A stretch of 64,000 bases of DNA from Caprella mutica (lineage: Eukaryota > Arthropoda > Malacostraca > Amphipoda > Caprellidae). Shown here piece after piece: positions 34,801 to 49,800 of the stretch (positions are counted from its first letter, which is position 1; each line of letters starts with the position of its first letter). The stretch spans positions 1 to 64,000 of the forward strand of contig CANNZV010000921.1 in NCBI GenBank assembly GCA_947561585.1, given 5' to 3'. The notes below the pieces were generated by a model. That model was given only the letters and a program-made list of their open reading frames with translations, searched no databases and was not told the DNA's origin. The translations under genes were made by a program, and so were the position numbers.

Positions 34801-37800
34801 GTTTCAGTATATCGTACCACAGCATTCCTTTCAATGTTTCAGTATATCATACCACAGCATTCCTTTCAATGTTTCAGTATATCATACCACAGCATTCCTT
34901 TCAATGTTTCAGTATATCATACCACAGCATTCCTTTCAATGTTTCAGTATATCATACCACAGCATTCCTTTCAATGTTTCAGTACATTACACCACATCAT
35001 TCCTTTCAATGTTTCAGTATATCGTACCACAGCATTCCTTTCAATGTTTCAGTATATCGTACCACAGCATTCCTTTCAATGTTTCAGTATATCGTACCAC
35101 AGCATTCCTTTCAATGTTTCAGTATATCATACCACAGCATTCCTTTCAATTTTTCAGTATATCGTACCACAGCATTCCTTTCAATGTTTCAGTATATCAT
35201 ACCACAGCATTCCTTTCAATGTTTCAGTACATTACACCACATCATTCCTTTCAATGTTTCAGTATATCGTACCACAGCATTCCTTTCAATGTTTCAGTAT
35301 ATCGTACCACAGCATTCCTTTCAATGTTTCAGTATATCATACCACTGCATTCCTCTCAATGTTTCAGTATATCGTACCACAGCATTCCTTTCAATGTTTC
35401 AGTATATCGTACCACAGCATTCCTTTCAATGTTTCAGTATATCGTACCACAGCATTCCTTTCAATGTTTCAGTATATCATACCACTGCATTCCTTTCAAT
35501 GTTTCAGTATATCGTACCACAGCATTCCTTTCAATGTTTCAGTATATCATACCACAGCATTCCTTTCAATGTTTCAGTATATCGTACCACAGCATTCCTT
35601 TCAATGTTTCAGTATATCGTACCACAGCATTCCTTTCAATGTTTCAGTATATCATACCACAGCATTCCTTTCAATGTTTCAGTATATCGTACCACAGCAT
35701 TCCTTTCAATGTTTCAGTATATCGTACCACAGCATTCCTTCCTTTCAATGTTTCAGTATATCATACCACAGCATTCCTTTCAATGTTTCAGTATATCGTA
35801 CCACAGCATTCCTTTCAATGTTTCAGTATATAATACCACAGCATTCCTTTCAATGTTTCAGTATATCATACCACAGCATTCCTTTCAATGTTTCAGTATA
35901 TCGTACCACAGCATTCCTTTCAATGTTTCAGTATATCATACCACTGCATTCCTTTCAATGTTTCAGTATATCGTACCACAGCATTCCTTTCAATGTTTCA
36001 GTATATCATACCACAGCATTCCTTTCAATGTTTCAGTATATCGTACCACAGCATTCCTTTCAATGTTTCAGTATATCGTACCACAGCATTCCTTTCAATG
36101 TTTCAGTATATCATACCACAGCATTCCTTTCAATGTTTCAGTATATCGTACCACAGCATTCCTTTCAATGTTTCAGTATATCGTACCACAGCATTCCTTC
36201 CTTTCAATGTTTCAGTATATCATACCACAGCATTCCTTTCAATGTTTCAGTATATCATACCACAGCATTCCTTTCAATGTTTCAGTATATCATACCACAG
36301 CATTCCTTTCAATGTTTCAGTATATCGTACCACAGCATTCCTTTCAATGTTTCAGTATATAATACCACAGCATTCCTTTCAATGTTTCAGTATATCATAC
36401 CACAGCATTCCTTTCAATGTTTCAGTATATCGTACCACAGCATTCCTTTCAATGTTTCAGTATATCATACCACAGCATTCCTTTCAATGTTTCAGTATAT
36501 CGTACCACAGCATTTCTTTCAAAGTTTCAGTATATCATACCACAGCATTCCTTTCAATGTTTCAGTATATCGTACCACAGCATTCCTTTCAATGTTTCAG
36601 TATATCATACCACAGCATTCCTTTCAATGTTTCAGTATATCGTACCACAGCATTCCTTTCAATGTTTCAGTATATCGTACCACAGCATTCCTTTCAATGT
36701 TTCAGTATATCATACCACAGCATTCCATTCAATGTTTCAGTATATCGTACCACAGCATTCCTTTCAATGTTTCAGTATATCGTACCACAGCATTCCTTCC
36801 AATGTTTCAGTATATCGTACCACAGCATTCCTTCCTTTCAATGTTTCAGTATATCATACCACAGCATTCCTTTCAATGTTTCAGTATATCGTACCACAGC
36901 ATTCCTTTCAATGTTTCAGTATATCGTACCACAGCATTCCTTTCAATGTTTCAGTATATCGTACCACAGCATTCCTTTCAATGTTTCAGTATATCGTACC
37001 ACAGCATTCCTTCCTTTCAATGTTTCAGTATATCATACCACAGCATTCCTTTCAATGTTTCAGTATATCGTACCACAGCATTCCTTTCAATGTTTCAGTA
37101 TATCGTACCACAGCATTCCTTTCAATGTTTCAGTATATCGTACCACAGCATTCCTTTCAATGTTTCAGTATATCGTACCACAGCATTCCTTCCTTTCAAT
37201 GTTTCAGTATATCATACCACAGCATTCCTTTCAATGTTTCAGTATATCGTACCACAGCATTCCTTTCAATGTTTCAGTATATAATACCACAGCATTCCTT
37301 TCAATGTTTCAGTATATCATACCACAGCATTCCTTTCAATGTTTCAGTATATCGTACCACAGCATTCCTTTCAATGTTTCAGTATATCATACCACAGCAT
37401 TCCTTTCAATGTTTCAGTATATCGTACCACAGCATTCCTTTCAATGTTTCAGTATATCGTACCACAGCATTCCTTTCAATGTTTCAGTATATCATACCAC
37501 AGCATTCCATTCAATGTTTCAGTATATCGTACCACAGCATTCCTTTCAATGTTTCAGTATATCGTACCACAGCATTCCTTCCAATGTTTCAGTATATCGT
37601 ACCACAGCATTCCTTCCTTTCAATGTTTCAGTATATCATACCACAGCATTCCTTTCAATGTTTCAGTATATCGTACCACAGCATTCCTTTCAATGTTTCA
37701 GTATATCGTACCACAGCATTCCTTTCAATGTTTCAGTATATCATACCACAGCATTCCTTTCAATGTTTCAGTATATCATACCACAGCATTCCTTTCAATG

Positions 37801-40800
37801 TTTCAGTATATCGTACCACAGCATTCCTTTCAATGTTTCAGTATCATACCACAGCATTCCTTTCAATGTTTCAGTATATCGTACCACAGCATTCCTTTCA
37901 AAGTTTCAGTATATCATACCACAGCATTCCTTTCAATGTTTCAGTATATCATACCACAGCATTCCTTTCAATGTTTCAGTATATCGTACCACAGCATTCC
38001 TTTCAATGTTTCAGTATATCATACCACAGCATTCCTTTCAATGTTTCAGTATATCATACCACAGCATTCCTTTCAATGTTTCAGTATATCGTACCACAGC
38101 ATTCCTTTCAATGTTTCAGTATATCATACCACAGCATTCCTTTCAATGTTTCAGTATATCGTACCACAGCATTCCTTTCAATGTTTCAGTATATCATACC
38201 ACAGCATTCCTTTCAATGTTTCAGTATATCATACCACAGCATTCCTTTCAATGTTTCAGTATATCGTACCACAGCATTCCTTTCAATGTTTCAGTATATC
38301 ATACCACAGCATTCCTTTCAATGTTTCAGTATATCGTACCACAGCATTCCTTTCAAAGTTTCAGTATATCATACCACAGCATTCCTTTCAATGTTTCAGT
38401 ATATCATACCACAGCATTCCTTTCAATGTTTCAGTATATCGTACCACAGTATTCCTTTCAATGTTTCAGTATATCATACCACAGCATTCCTTTCAATGTT
38501 TCAGTATATCGTACCACAGCATTCCTTTCAATGTTTCAGTATATCATACCACAGCATTCCTTTCAATGTTTCAGTATATCGTACCACAGCATTCCTTTCA
38601 ATGTTTCAGTATATCATACCACAGCATTCCTTTCAATGTTTCAGTATATCATACCACAGCATTCCTTTCAATGTTTCAGTATATCATACCACAGCATTCC
38701 TTTCAATTTTTCAGTATATCATACCACAGCATTCCTTTCAATGTTTCAGTATATCATACCACAGCATTCCTTTCAATGTTTCAGTATATCATACCACAGC
38801 ATTCCTTTCAATGTTTCAGTATATCATACCACAGCATTCCTTTCAATGTTTCAGTATATCATACCACAGCATTCCTTTCAATGTTTCAGTATATCATACC
38901 ACAGCATTCCTTTCAATGTTTCAGTATATCATACCACAGCATTCCTTCCAATGTTTCAGTATATCATACCACAGCATTCCTTTCAATGTTTCAGTATATC
39001 ATACCACAGCATTCCTTTCAATGTTTCAGTATATCATACCACAGCATTCCTTTCAATGTTTCAGTATATCATACCACAGCATTCCTTTCAATGTTTCAGT
39101 ATATCGTACCACAGTATTCCTTTCAATGTTTCAGTATATCATACCACAGCATTCCTTTCAATGTTTCAGTATATCATACCACAGCATTCCTTTCAATGTT
39201 TCAGTATATCATACCACAGCATTCCTTTCAATGTTTCAGTATATCGTACCACAGCATTCCTTTCAATGTTTCAGTATATCATACCACAGCATTCCTTTCA
39301 ATGTTTCAGTATATCGTACCACAGCATTCCTTTCAATGTTTCAGTATATCATACCACAGCATTCCTTTCAATGTTTCAGTATATCATACCACAGCATTCC
39401 TTTCAATGTTTCAGTATATCGTACCACAGTATTCCTTTCAATGTTTCAGTATATCATACCACAGCATTCCTTTCAATGTTTCAGTATATCGTACCACAGC
39501 ATTCCTTTCAATGTTTCAGTATATCATACCACAGCATTCCTTTCAATGTTTCAGTATATCGTACCACAGCATTCCTTTCAATGTTTCAGTATATCGTACC
39601 ACAGCATTCCTTTCAATGTTTCAGTATATCATACCACAGCATTCCTTTCAATGTTTCAGTATATCATACCACAGCATTCCTTTCAATGTTTCAGTATATC
39701 ATACCACATCAGGTCAGGTAATTTCAGTCTCCCAAAGGGTGGGACAGGCTAAGAATGCGCTTTGCAATCTACCACAGATTTCTCTTCATCTCAACCCTAC
39801 ACTTTTATCTTAATAGGCTGACATTAGTGACATTCTCTACCTGTGACATTAGTGACATTCCCGTACCTATGGAGGAGCGATGGAATGTCATACAGAATCA
39901 ATTTGGCAGCTGATAGAGGTTGATCAAATGAATAATTTATGAAACTTTACTTTTATTTTTGTTCATCTGAATTAATTTCCTGGCATTGAAATATACAATT
40001 AGCTTAACATATGTCTGTTCAAAAATACTCATTTATTACACATATGTATCTTTATATATTGCAAGTTGCACTATTTAATTTCTGTATTTATTTCGCAAAA
40101 ACAAAGTCATCATTTTATGACTGTTTAATTTTTGTTTAGGTTTCTTATATTTATTATGTTACAAAATTGGTACTAGTTTTAATATTAAACTCTATTTCTA
40201 TTGCATTATTATGTTTCTATGTAACATTAACATATAAGTGAAGTAATTTAAGTTACATATTTCAAATTACACAATTAACTGAGTGTATATTTCTTTAATT
40301 TAATTTTTTCTTATTTTTAGTTTATTCTGTTTCTTCTTATTTCTCACCATTCTTTATTTTGTTCTTATCATGTTTGTTATTTCTTTATTTATCAATCACG
40401 TATATCCTTTCCGTCTCAATTATTATACTTCCAAGGAGACTCTTTGCACGGAGTAGCTTTTCTGCAATCATCTGCATCTCACGATCGTTGTGGTTGATGA
40501 ATTTGTTCGCTGTTATTATGAATATATATTGTTCAATCTATTATTGAATTAATAGTAATCAGTAATAAGATCTCACGCTTCATTTCGCTCTTTATTAACG
40601 TGATTATGTATTTCAAAATGTAATATTAATCGTAGTTTTACGCTACTGAGGCCTCATGAACGAGTGCGAACTGCCAGATCGAGATACTCAATCATTCTTA
40701 AAGTTTCATGTCCACTGTTTTCATTTTATCGAGTTGCAAGTGTAGTGAATGGCAACAATATTAATAAATTGCATGTATGACTGTGTACCTGTAGGACTCA

Positions 40801-43800
40801 CCGTATTTTGCCGTAGCCGTTGCATGTGTGTAACGGGTTCAACCACCTCCTGCACGTACACACTCGTACACTGTACACAGGCAGCCTTGCGACCCCCCTC
40901 CCCCTTATCAAATTACCCCCCCCCCCAGCTCTAATCCATCACACAGTGTCTGTTGTCCTGTCTTTATATTGCCATGGAGTTATCACTTTACTGGACAATT
41001 ACTGTCATTTGATTGCTTTAGTGACACTAATACACTGTATCGGTTACCTAAGGTGAATGGGGCTAAGAAATTATAAATTATCGGTCAGTTCCACATCTGT
41101 CTTAAAGAAGAAACAAGATAAAATAATTATTATTATATCTTTTTCATATGACCTAAGATGTGAAACTGACCGACAATTTGTAACTTACTCTACCTGTACT
41201 GCTTTTGAACTGTATTCAGTATATCCTTTCTGAAACTTTGCATTAAAAATTAAAAACTTTATTCATGTATTATAGATAAAATGTCCTTACTTATATTAAT
41301 TATTTTTATGTCTATCCACATGCACATTTGAAATTTAATTATCGGTGCATTTTTATATTATCAATGTTTGCAATTAGAAGAATTGCATTTTACAACATAG
41401 CATATAAAGAAAATTATGGTGGGGTCATAGAAGATTATGAGAGGATCCATGTTAATCTTCTATGGCCCCACCATAAATTTCTTGCTGGGTAAAAATCTGT
41501 ATGTGTCTCCTAGCTCCCAGGGGCTCTACCCTGAAGCTGTCTGTGGTGAATGGAAGAGAATAGGGTGGCGTCCCTTGGCCCCGAACTGTTGTAATTTGGA
41601 TTATGGATTGTCTTTTTTCATTTTTACCATGTGTATTATTTTTTAACGCTACTTGCAGTTTTAGAGGATAGCGCTAGGGTTATGCTCTTCAACTACGAGG
41701 TCTTACATTTTGTGTTAGGTAGACTCGTAGGCCTCGTTTTCTGTCACCTCTTCATTTTCCTCTTACATCCGTGACTGCAGCCACCGGTGCTTGTGTCCCA
41801 CTCCTTGATAAGTGACTGCATTCACGGAGTAGCTTTTCCGCATCCATGAGCATTGATACCGACGGTGGTAGGTGACTTTGCTCATGGAATCACTTTTCTT
41901 TCTGACTGCTTCTTCATGTCCCATTTGACGTCATCGATATGGCCTTTGGTTAAACCCTGTATAAATTATTTATCTAGTAAGTTTTTATTGAATTCTAATG
42001 AGGAAATGTGCGAAATATTGATCCCTTTAATTATTTGTGAGTTGCAATTCATCTCAGTGATTGATAGGCTAATTATCAGAAGAATTCACAGTCACTCTTT
42101 TCTTAACAACTTCGCTTCTCTTTTTAACAATGTTTTACATCTCTCCTGTCCTCCTCTTTCTTAAATGTTACCAAAGAAGTGATTGATGGGTATGATTTGT
42201 TATTGCGGTACATGTTTCCGTGCACATCGCAATGTTGTCCTGTTGAGACTAGTGATGCAATTGCACTGTGTCCAGTTATCGGCACTAAAGACTGTCAGTC
42301 TACACTTTTGTAAGATGAGAAAATGAGTCCTAACTTTAATATCTTTGAAACTGCAATTGAAAGTGTTGATCAGGTTAGATATCTTGGATTTATGTAAGAT
42401 AAAGAATTGACTTGGGTAGTGATAATCTCGAATTTGAAAATTGAGATTTTAAAATCTTGGGCCACCAAAATTCTTCAAAAAAATGTTTAACTTTTATTTT
42501 AGGGTGAACCTAATGAGTTTCACCCTCATCTATGAAATTTTTGAGAATAAACATTTCCGAAAGAGCTTCTTCGTAAGATCTAACTTACTTCCACTGGGAT
42601 ATGACCTGAATTTGAAAACCCTACCCTGACGGTAAAAATATTAAAATGTGAACTGAGATGTCAAAACAAAAAAGAAAAACAAATACTCCATCATGAAAAT
42701 TAAGTCTGAACAACACTTATGCAACATAGTGAACAGTTAAATATACTCACATATCTCTATCAAATACAATAGCTGCAACCATCTCTCCTATTGCAACCAA
42801 CTTCATGGCGGAACTACTTGCCATATTTGATGCTATCTTCTATGTTAAGAATCAGTTTAATCCATCAATATGGTCACAGATTCAAAGTCAGCTAAAAAAG
42901 CAATGAACAAACACAATAACAGAAATCCTATATCATTCCCCAATAATCTTTGAAATTACCCACTCTGTTGACACTGCTGCTTCCAATCCAATACTATTTA
43001 ATAAAATGATACCAGGGAACATTTCAAGAAAGTATCAAAAAGATAATGGAATCGCAAATAATGGGCGAAAATAAACTCAGATCTGCAAAAGACAATGTCA
43101 CGCTCCTTTTAAGTCATTTTAAAGACAGGTCAGAATTGGTCATTCTGCCCTAACTCAGGGTTGACTCATGTCTCATGAGGCGCCACCTGAATACCTACAG
43201 GGCAATGCTCCACCATATTATAATGGTAATGAGCTTTGCCAAAAGAACTTCGTTAACATCTTTTACAGTTACTCAGTGACCATGTACTCCAATTTAGGAA
43301 AATCTATAATTTTCTCTTAACCCAGCTTGCTGTATCAGTTGTGATGGAATGAGTATGGCCAGATGTTTATGGATCACCCTGTATTTGACATGAAATTTTG
43401 CAATACATAAATGTTAATCCTTTTTAAATGCATATAATTATGATGTTACTTCTTGTGTAATGCATATATGATGTTAATTCTTTTGCAATACATATATGAT
43501 GTTAATTCTTTTGCAATACATATATGATGTTAATTCTTTTGCAATACATATATGATGTTAATTCTTGTGTAATACATATATGATGTTAATTCTTGTGTAA
43601 TACATATATGATGTTAATTCTTTTCCAATACATATATGATGTTAATTCTTTTCCAATACATATATGATGTTAATTCTTTTGCAATACATATATGATGTTA
43701 ATTCTTTTGCAATACATATATGATGTTAATTCTTTTGCAATACATATATGATGTTAATTCTTTTGCAATACATATATGATGTTAATTCTTTTGCAATACA

Positions 43801-46800
43801 TATATGATGTTAATTCTTTTCCAATACATATATGATGCCTGTTCTTTTTTATTTCATATGCGATGTTAATTTCGTGAAATTTATTCGTGATGTAGGTTTT
43901 TTGGAGATGACTTTGAAGTATGTTTTTATGTGATAGTGAAATGTTGTCCATCTCACTATTACATAGTTTTTTCACTTTTGATAGTGATAGGTTTTGTCCT
44001 CTTAATTGTGATAGGTTCTGTCCTTTTAATTGTTTTTTTTTTGTCACTTTAATTGTTGTTTTAACATAGTGAAATGTGTCCCAGGTATCCTGTTCACTCA
44101 TTATCATTATTTAGCTACCATTGGTATGTGGTACTTAACTAAGTTAGGCTGAAATAGATTGTAAGATGCTTATAACTTGTATAATAATCCTTCGTATTTA
44201 ATTTCCTATTGACGTCAGCGATATGACCAGTGGTACCAAAACAGACGTTAAATCCCTACTTAATTATATTAACTATTTATTGCCTCTTTATTCTCTATTT
44301 ATATTGTTGTAAAATAACAAGATGCACGATCTGATATGACACAGTGCTCTTACTGTGTCATAGTATAACACTGGGTCACAATGATATCACTCTGACACAG
44401 TGACAGCAAATATGACACAGTGATAGGAAATGTATGTCATATTGATGTCACTGTCACGATAATATCACAGTGTTTTGACCCACCCACACGTAGGGGTTTT
44501 CAATCTTTCCACCAGACTTTTTGCTAAGCTCCTCCCACTTTTTCAACGAGACTTAAATTTTGCACCGAAAGTCCGAGACTTTTCAACAACCTACATGTTC
44601 TATTATTTTCCCCCAATCAAGAGGTGCAATTTTGGAAATCTCCGTATAGCTACTGTCAACTCATAAATTATATTGTAAAATAACAAGATTGGTGTTCATT
44701 TTTAGCCAATCTTTGCTCCATTCATTTCTTTACCTTTGAGGTAAAGAAATTTCATCTTTTTATAAAAGACTGCCAGTAAAATTGATAGTATAGTAATGTT
44801 TCTTAACTTTTTTTAGTACCTATAGGTAATATATTTTAGTAAAATAACACATCACTATCTTTATTTTATTCATTTCAACATATTACCTATAAGCCAATGC
44901 CTTTTTTTTTATTATAACGCAATCGGCAATACATATATGGTACCTACGTATTAATACTTTTACCTAAACTTTATATAATAGCTAAATTACATTTGTTGAG
45001 TGGGTTAGGTTAATCATTAAATCAAATTAAATGAAAATAATCTCCGTTATTTTATAACTAATTATTGTAATAAACTTCATAAAAATTTCCAAAACCAAGT
45101 TAATTAGTAACTAACTAATCTTAGTAATCTAGGTAGGTAGTTCTTCAGTAATTAATAAATCTAGGTAAAAGTAACTAACCTATATAATTAGTAAATATCT
45201 AACCCAGATAATTAGTAATTTTAACTATCCAAGGTAGCTAATAGTTACTAACTACCTACCTATAACCTAGGTTAGTTAGGTACCTAGTTTAAAAAATGTG
45301 GAGAGCTTATGACGCCGATATGAGTAGTTAATTGCACATGTAAATCCACGTGATTAAAAAGTCAATCCACGTGTGGATGCTATTGACTTTTGAATCAAAA
45401 GTCTGGTGGAAAAGCGGAGAAAAAAGTCTGGTGGAAAGACTGAAAAAACCCTACGTGTGTACGGCCCTTTAGAGTGTATTCCCCATCACCTCCATGTGTT
45501 GATACCAGCATGCTGCGCTGTTCATTCTTTCCGCTTACAATCAATTCATCTCTTGGATTGAGGTCACAATCTATACACTTAATTGGGGTAAACACTCAAA
45601 TAACGAACTAACCCTATTTACGAACACCTCGCTTTAATATATTTGGCGTTCCAATAAGAATAATTGGGGCTAATTGAAATTTGAAAATGTTGTGTCCCTA
45701 ATATGCAGGGTTGCGTGTGTGCTTGTGTCACGAATTGAAATTTAGTGAAGTAGCTATAGGAGATTTACTGTCGTCTCGAAATATAGGAAGTGTTCGGCAA
45801 CTAGGTATATACCCTATAAAGTTAGAGTGGTCTTTAACAAGATAATTCTATTAAGCACATACAGTTTCTTAATTTATAATTAAAAATGTCAAGATGTTGT
45901 TTTTCATTTGCTTTCTATAACAACTCTTCATGGCAGTTTATTCACTGTCATTATATAGTTCTTTCTATTTACTCTATAACCCCATTACTCTATGTTAGCT
46001 GTTATCATGCTAATTATACTATTATAGGCAGAGTAATTAGATGTGTTAGTGTGTACCTGTAGTGCCCTAATTACACTACACACCTGTGGTACACTGTGGT
46101 GATGTACCTACCGTAAACACGTGTTACCTATTTCAGGGTGGCCGGAAAATTTGGTCTGGGAAATTTTGATCTCGGAATTATAAATGACTTTTCAACATAA
46201 ATGAACGTTATGTAGTTTGTTGTATCCGCTAGTTTGTCATACTGCACACTTCATGATTGTTTAATGTTCTGTCAGGAAGGTTCGAGGGGTGTTAAATGTC
46301 AAAATTATTAATTTTACGTATAATTTCACAATGGTTGATGCTATTATCCGCTTTTAATTATTACACTACACATTTTAGTACTCATGATTTAAACTTTTTT
46401 TTTATTGTTCTTCAATAAAATCATCATAAAATGAGACAGAGTTTTCCTAGAACTCCTCCTCAAATGAAGGGAAAGTTACGAATTATCAGACTGTGCCATA
46501 TCTTCGGTCATACTAGAATTTTTTTCATAATACTAATATAAATTTTATTTTCATTTGTATCCATGATACCTGCAGGAACAAGTATCATGGATACCAATTA
46601 AAATAAATTGAATTTAAAAATGTTTATTAAAATTAATTGTTTTACTTTTTTCCTTGTATGATCCCCTGCACCAATTTTAGATACTTCCCACATTTTCTGA
46701 ACATTTATGGTGTAATGTCTAATGTTTATTGTAAGACATTGTATATTGAAATGAATGCTTCAGAAATAGTATGTTAATGATTGGGAAAATGATTAGTTAA

Positions 46801-49800
46801 AATATTATAATCGGTGGTTTTCGTTATAGGTGATTATAATCGATGAAAAAATATCATCTCTCTACGTTTATTTATGTATTATGTTTAGATTAAAATCTAC
46901 TCATTATTTATCATGAATTGAAATGGTCTCTCGTCGTAGATTCCCCGCAGGAAATAACTACGATAATCACCGATATTATAACATCTACGATAAAATACCA
47001 TCAATATTTACCATAATGGACTATTTGTGGGTGGTAAGTTGTCCATCTGGATTTAGTCACATTTTTAGTTGGAACATTATAGCTCTATACCTATGGTATG
47101 ATTGTTATTTTTCTATGGAGGATTATTGGTATACGGCACAATTTTTTTTCATTTTAGTTTAAAATGAAAGAGCGTAGCTATGAATTTATACAATTTCTGT
47201 GTAATTATTTTATCTTCTAAATATTTATTTTAGTTCCATTGCTATTTTTTTTAAATGTGGTCATTATTTTATTTTCAGTGTTTTTGAGAAATGTCAAAAT
47301 AACAGAATTAGTAATGTAATTTTCCTACATTATACAGTGTAGCTATTAGCAATACAATTTATTGTTTACAAAGTATAACATTCGTACCCCAGTATTTTAC
47401 AAGTTTATGTACCTTCTTTTGGAATTTATGTATGATTTGAATGGTTATTCTCAGTGTGATCATGCTGTATTTTTCCAAGACTGTAGAGTCTAGAGTCTAC
47501 CCTGCCCCACCTTGGTAGAGAGAGGTAGATGAACTCTACTTTTATTACATTACCGCAGTTTCTCTCGAACAGGTGCGCCTGAGAGGTTTTACAGGTGCGC
47601 CTGAGAGGTTTTACAGGTGCGCCTGAGAGGTTTTACAGGTGCGCCTGAGAGGTTTTACAGGTGCGCCTGAGAGGTTTTACAGGTGCGCCTGAGAGGTTTT
47701 ACAGGTGCGCCTGAGAGGTTTTACTGGTGCGCCTCGTAGAATTAACATCTGTCCAGACACGAGAAGCAAATCTAAAAATAAGTTAAATTATTCTCTCACA
47801 AAGATTTGTCGTTTCTTTGTACCAATATTTTGATAGTTATATACTACATTTTTCACACATTGGTTTGTAAGTATTTCACACGTTCAACACATTGTACAAT
47901 TAACTCAAAGCATAATATATTATCCCTATTCAATATAGAGTTCACCTGTAACTATTAGTGTGCTTCAATGCGCTTAGCTGTATTAAGTTAGATAACCATT
48001 ACTCTACCCTTAGGTAGAACATCAATCTTATCGATGCTGTTAAAAACAAATGGAACAGTTCTGAGTGTGGGTAATGTCTTTATTATCTATTCTAATTTAC
48101 TCTTAAATAATCTGGTGAACTAATGTACTTCAGTACACCTACCTATAATGCGTGTACAGTAAATCATGTTCTTATGCAAAGTACATGTGTACCTACACAG
48201 GCACTTGTGTATAATACATGTGTACTACACAGGCACTTGTGTATAGTACATTGTTTAGTTACACAGTACACACTGCACAATGTACTATTTCTGTAGCATA
48301 GGTGTTAGTATTTCTATTGTGTACACATTAGGTGTATGTAAATATTTATGTATGCAAAGCATCACACAATATATTCAGTCTCGTGTCTGCAAGTCTCAGT
48401 GGAAAAGGTGAAGCTTTCTTGTTAATACAGGGTGGGGCGTAAGTTTGGAAGCAATTTTTCAAACATTATTATAATTCTTAAAAATAAGTTTCTGAGTAGG
48501 TGATAGGGTTTGAACTATAGTAGAGACACTACATTATGACGTGGCAGTGTTATTTTTTACAAAAATTTAGTCAATTCAAAAATGTCAGACAAAAGAGAAG
48601 CCATTATTGCTCTACACCGTGCCGGGAAGTCAGATTCCGTCATTTCAAAGACTCTCTCAATAGCGAGATCGACTGTTTGGAAGTGTGTGAAGCGTTTTAA
48701 TGAGAGAGGAGACTTGACTGATCGTCCAAGAAGTGGTAGACCACGCTCACAACGCACCAAACAACTGATAAAATGTGCCCGAGAGAAGATCAGGAGGAAC
48801 CCGAAAAGGTCAATACGATTGTTAGCCAAAACAGCTAATGTGAGTCCCAGAACAATGAGAAGAGTTGTCAAAGAAGACCTAAAGATGACCTCTTTCACCC
48901 TCCAAAAGAGACAGACTCTGTCAGAAGCTGTAAAGAAAAAGAGATTGGAGAGAAGCAAAGCACTTCTGAGAGAATTGAAGTCTGGCACGGCTGTCAGACC
49001 AAAATTGTTTGGTCTGACGAAAAAAATTTCAGAGTGGAAATGGCTCACAACCGGAGGAATGACAGAATAATTGGTAAAAGTGCAAAAGACATCCCATACA
49101 ACCAAAAAACTGTCCACAGAACCATGAAACCTGCTTCAGTAATGGTCTGGGCCACCGTTTCAGAAACTTTGAGATCTCCTTTAATTTTTGTGGAACAAGG
49201 CGCCAAAATCAACGCTAAATGTTATATTGAGAATATTTTGTCGCCAATGTTGGAGTCAGCTAAGGATCACTTCGGTAATGACACTCTATGGACATTTCAG
49301 CAAGACGGCGCGACTTCACATACTGCAAATGTCACTCAAAACTGGTGCCATGACCATCTTCCACGGTTTTGGTCCAAAGAAATGTGGCCTCCCTGCTCCC
49401 CAGATGTTAATCCTATGGACTTTTCTGTATGGTCCATTCTTGAATCAAAGGCCTGTGGTAAATTCCATCGCAGTGTGGATGATTTAAAGCGTTCGCTCCA
49501 GAGATCTTGGAAGGAAATTTCACAAGAACAGTTGCGTGCCGCAGTAGGAGGAGTTCGAAGGAGATTTGAGGCTGTTATTAAAAACAAGGGGGGACATTTT
49601 GAATAAATTTATGATTTTTGAATTCTTAAAACCCTTATGTAATAATACATAACTGTAAATTATTAAATATATTTTTCGTTGGATTATAATATGCACTTCC
49701 ATTTGCTTCCAAACTTACGCCCCACCCTGTATAATGCTACACAGTTAGTTAGATATGCGAAATGACTTCATCTCTCGAGTTGTTTGTTCCTACTAAATAA

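Noticed and set aside
32610..39710. CRISPR array
   Set aside because: Repeats are head to tail with no unique spacers, and the sequence is eukaryotic.
32609..39813. Several giant overlapping reading frames of 487-1,551 codons
   Set aside because: All are rotations of one 35-bp repeat in different frames; no start context, domain or unique sequence.
41853..42164. 103-codon frame
   Set aside because: Starts in the retroposon tail repeat and runs into AT-rich intron; no domain.
44475..44666. 63-codon frame MTHPHVGVFNLSTRLF...
   Set aside because: It lies across the left inverted end of the fold-back element; its complement recurs at 45,395-45,595.
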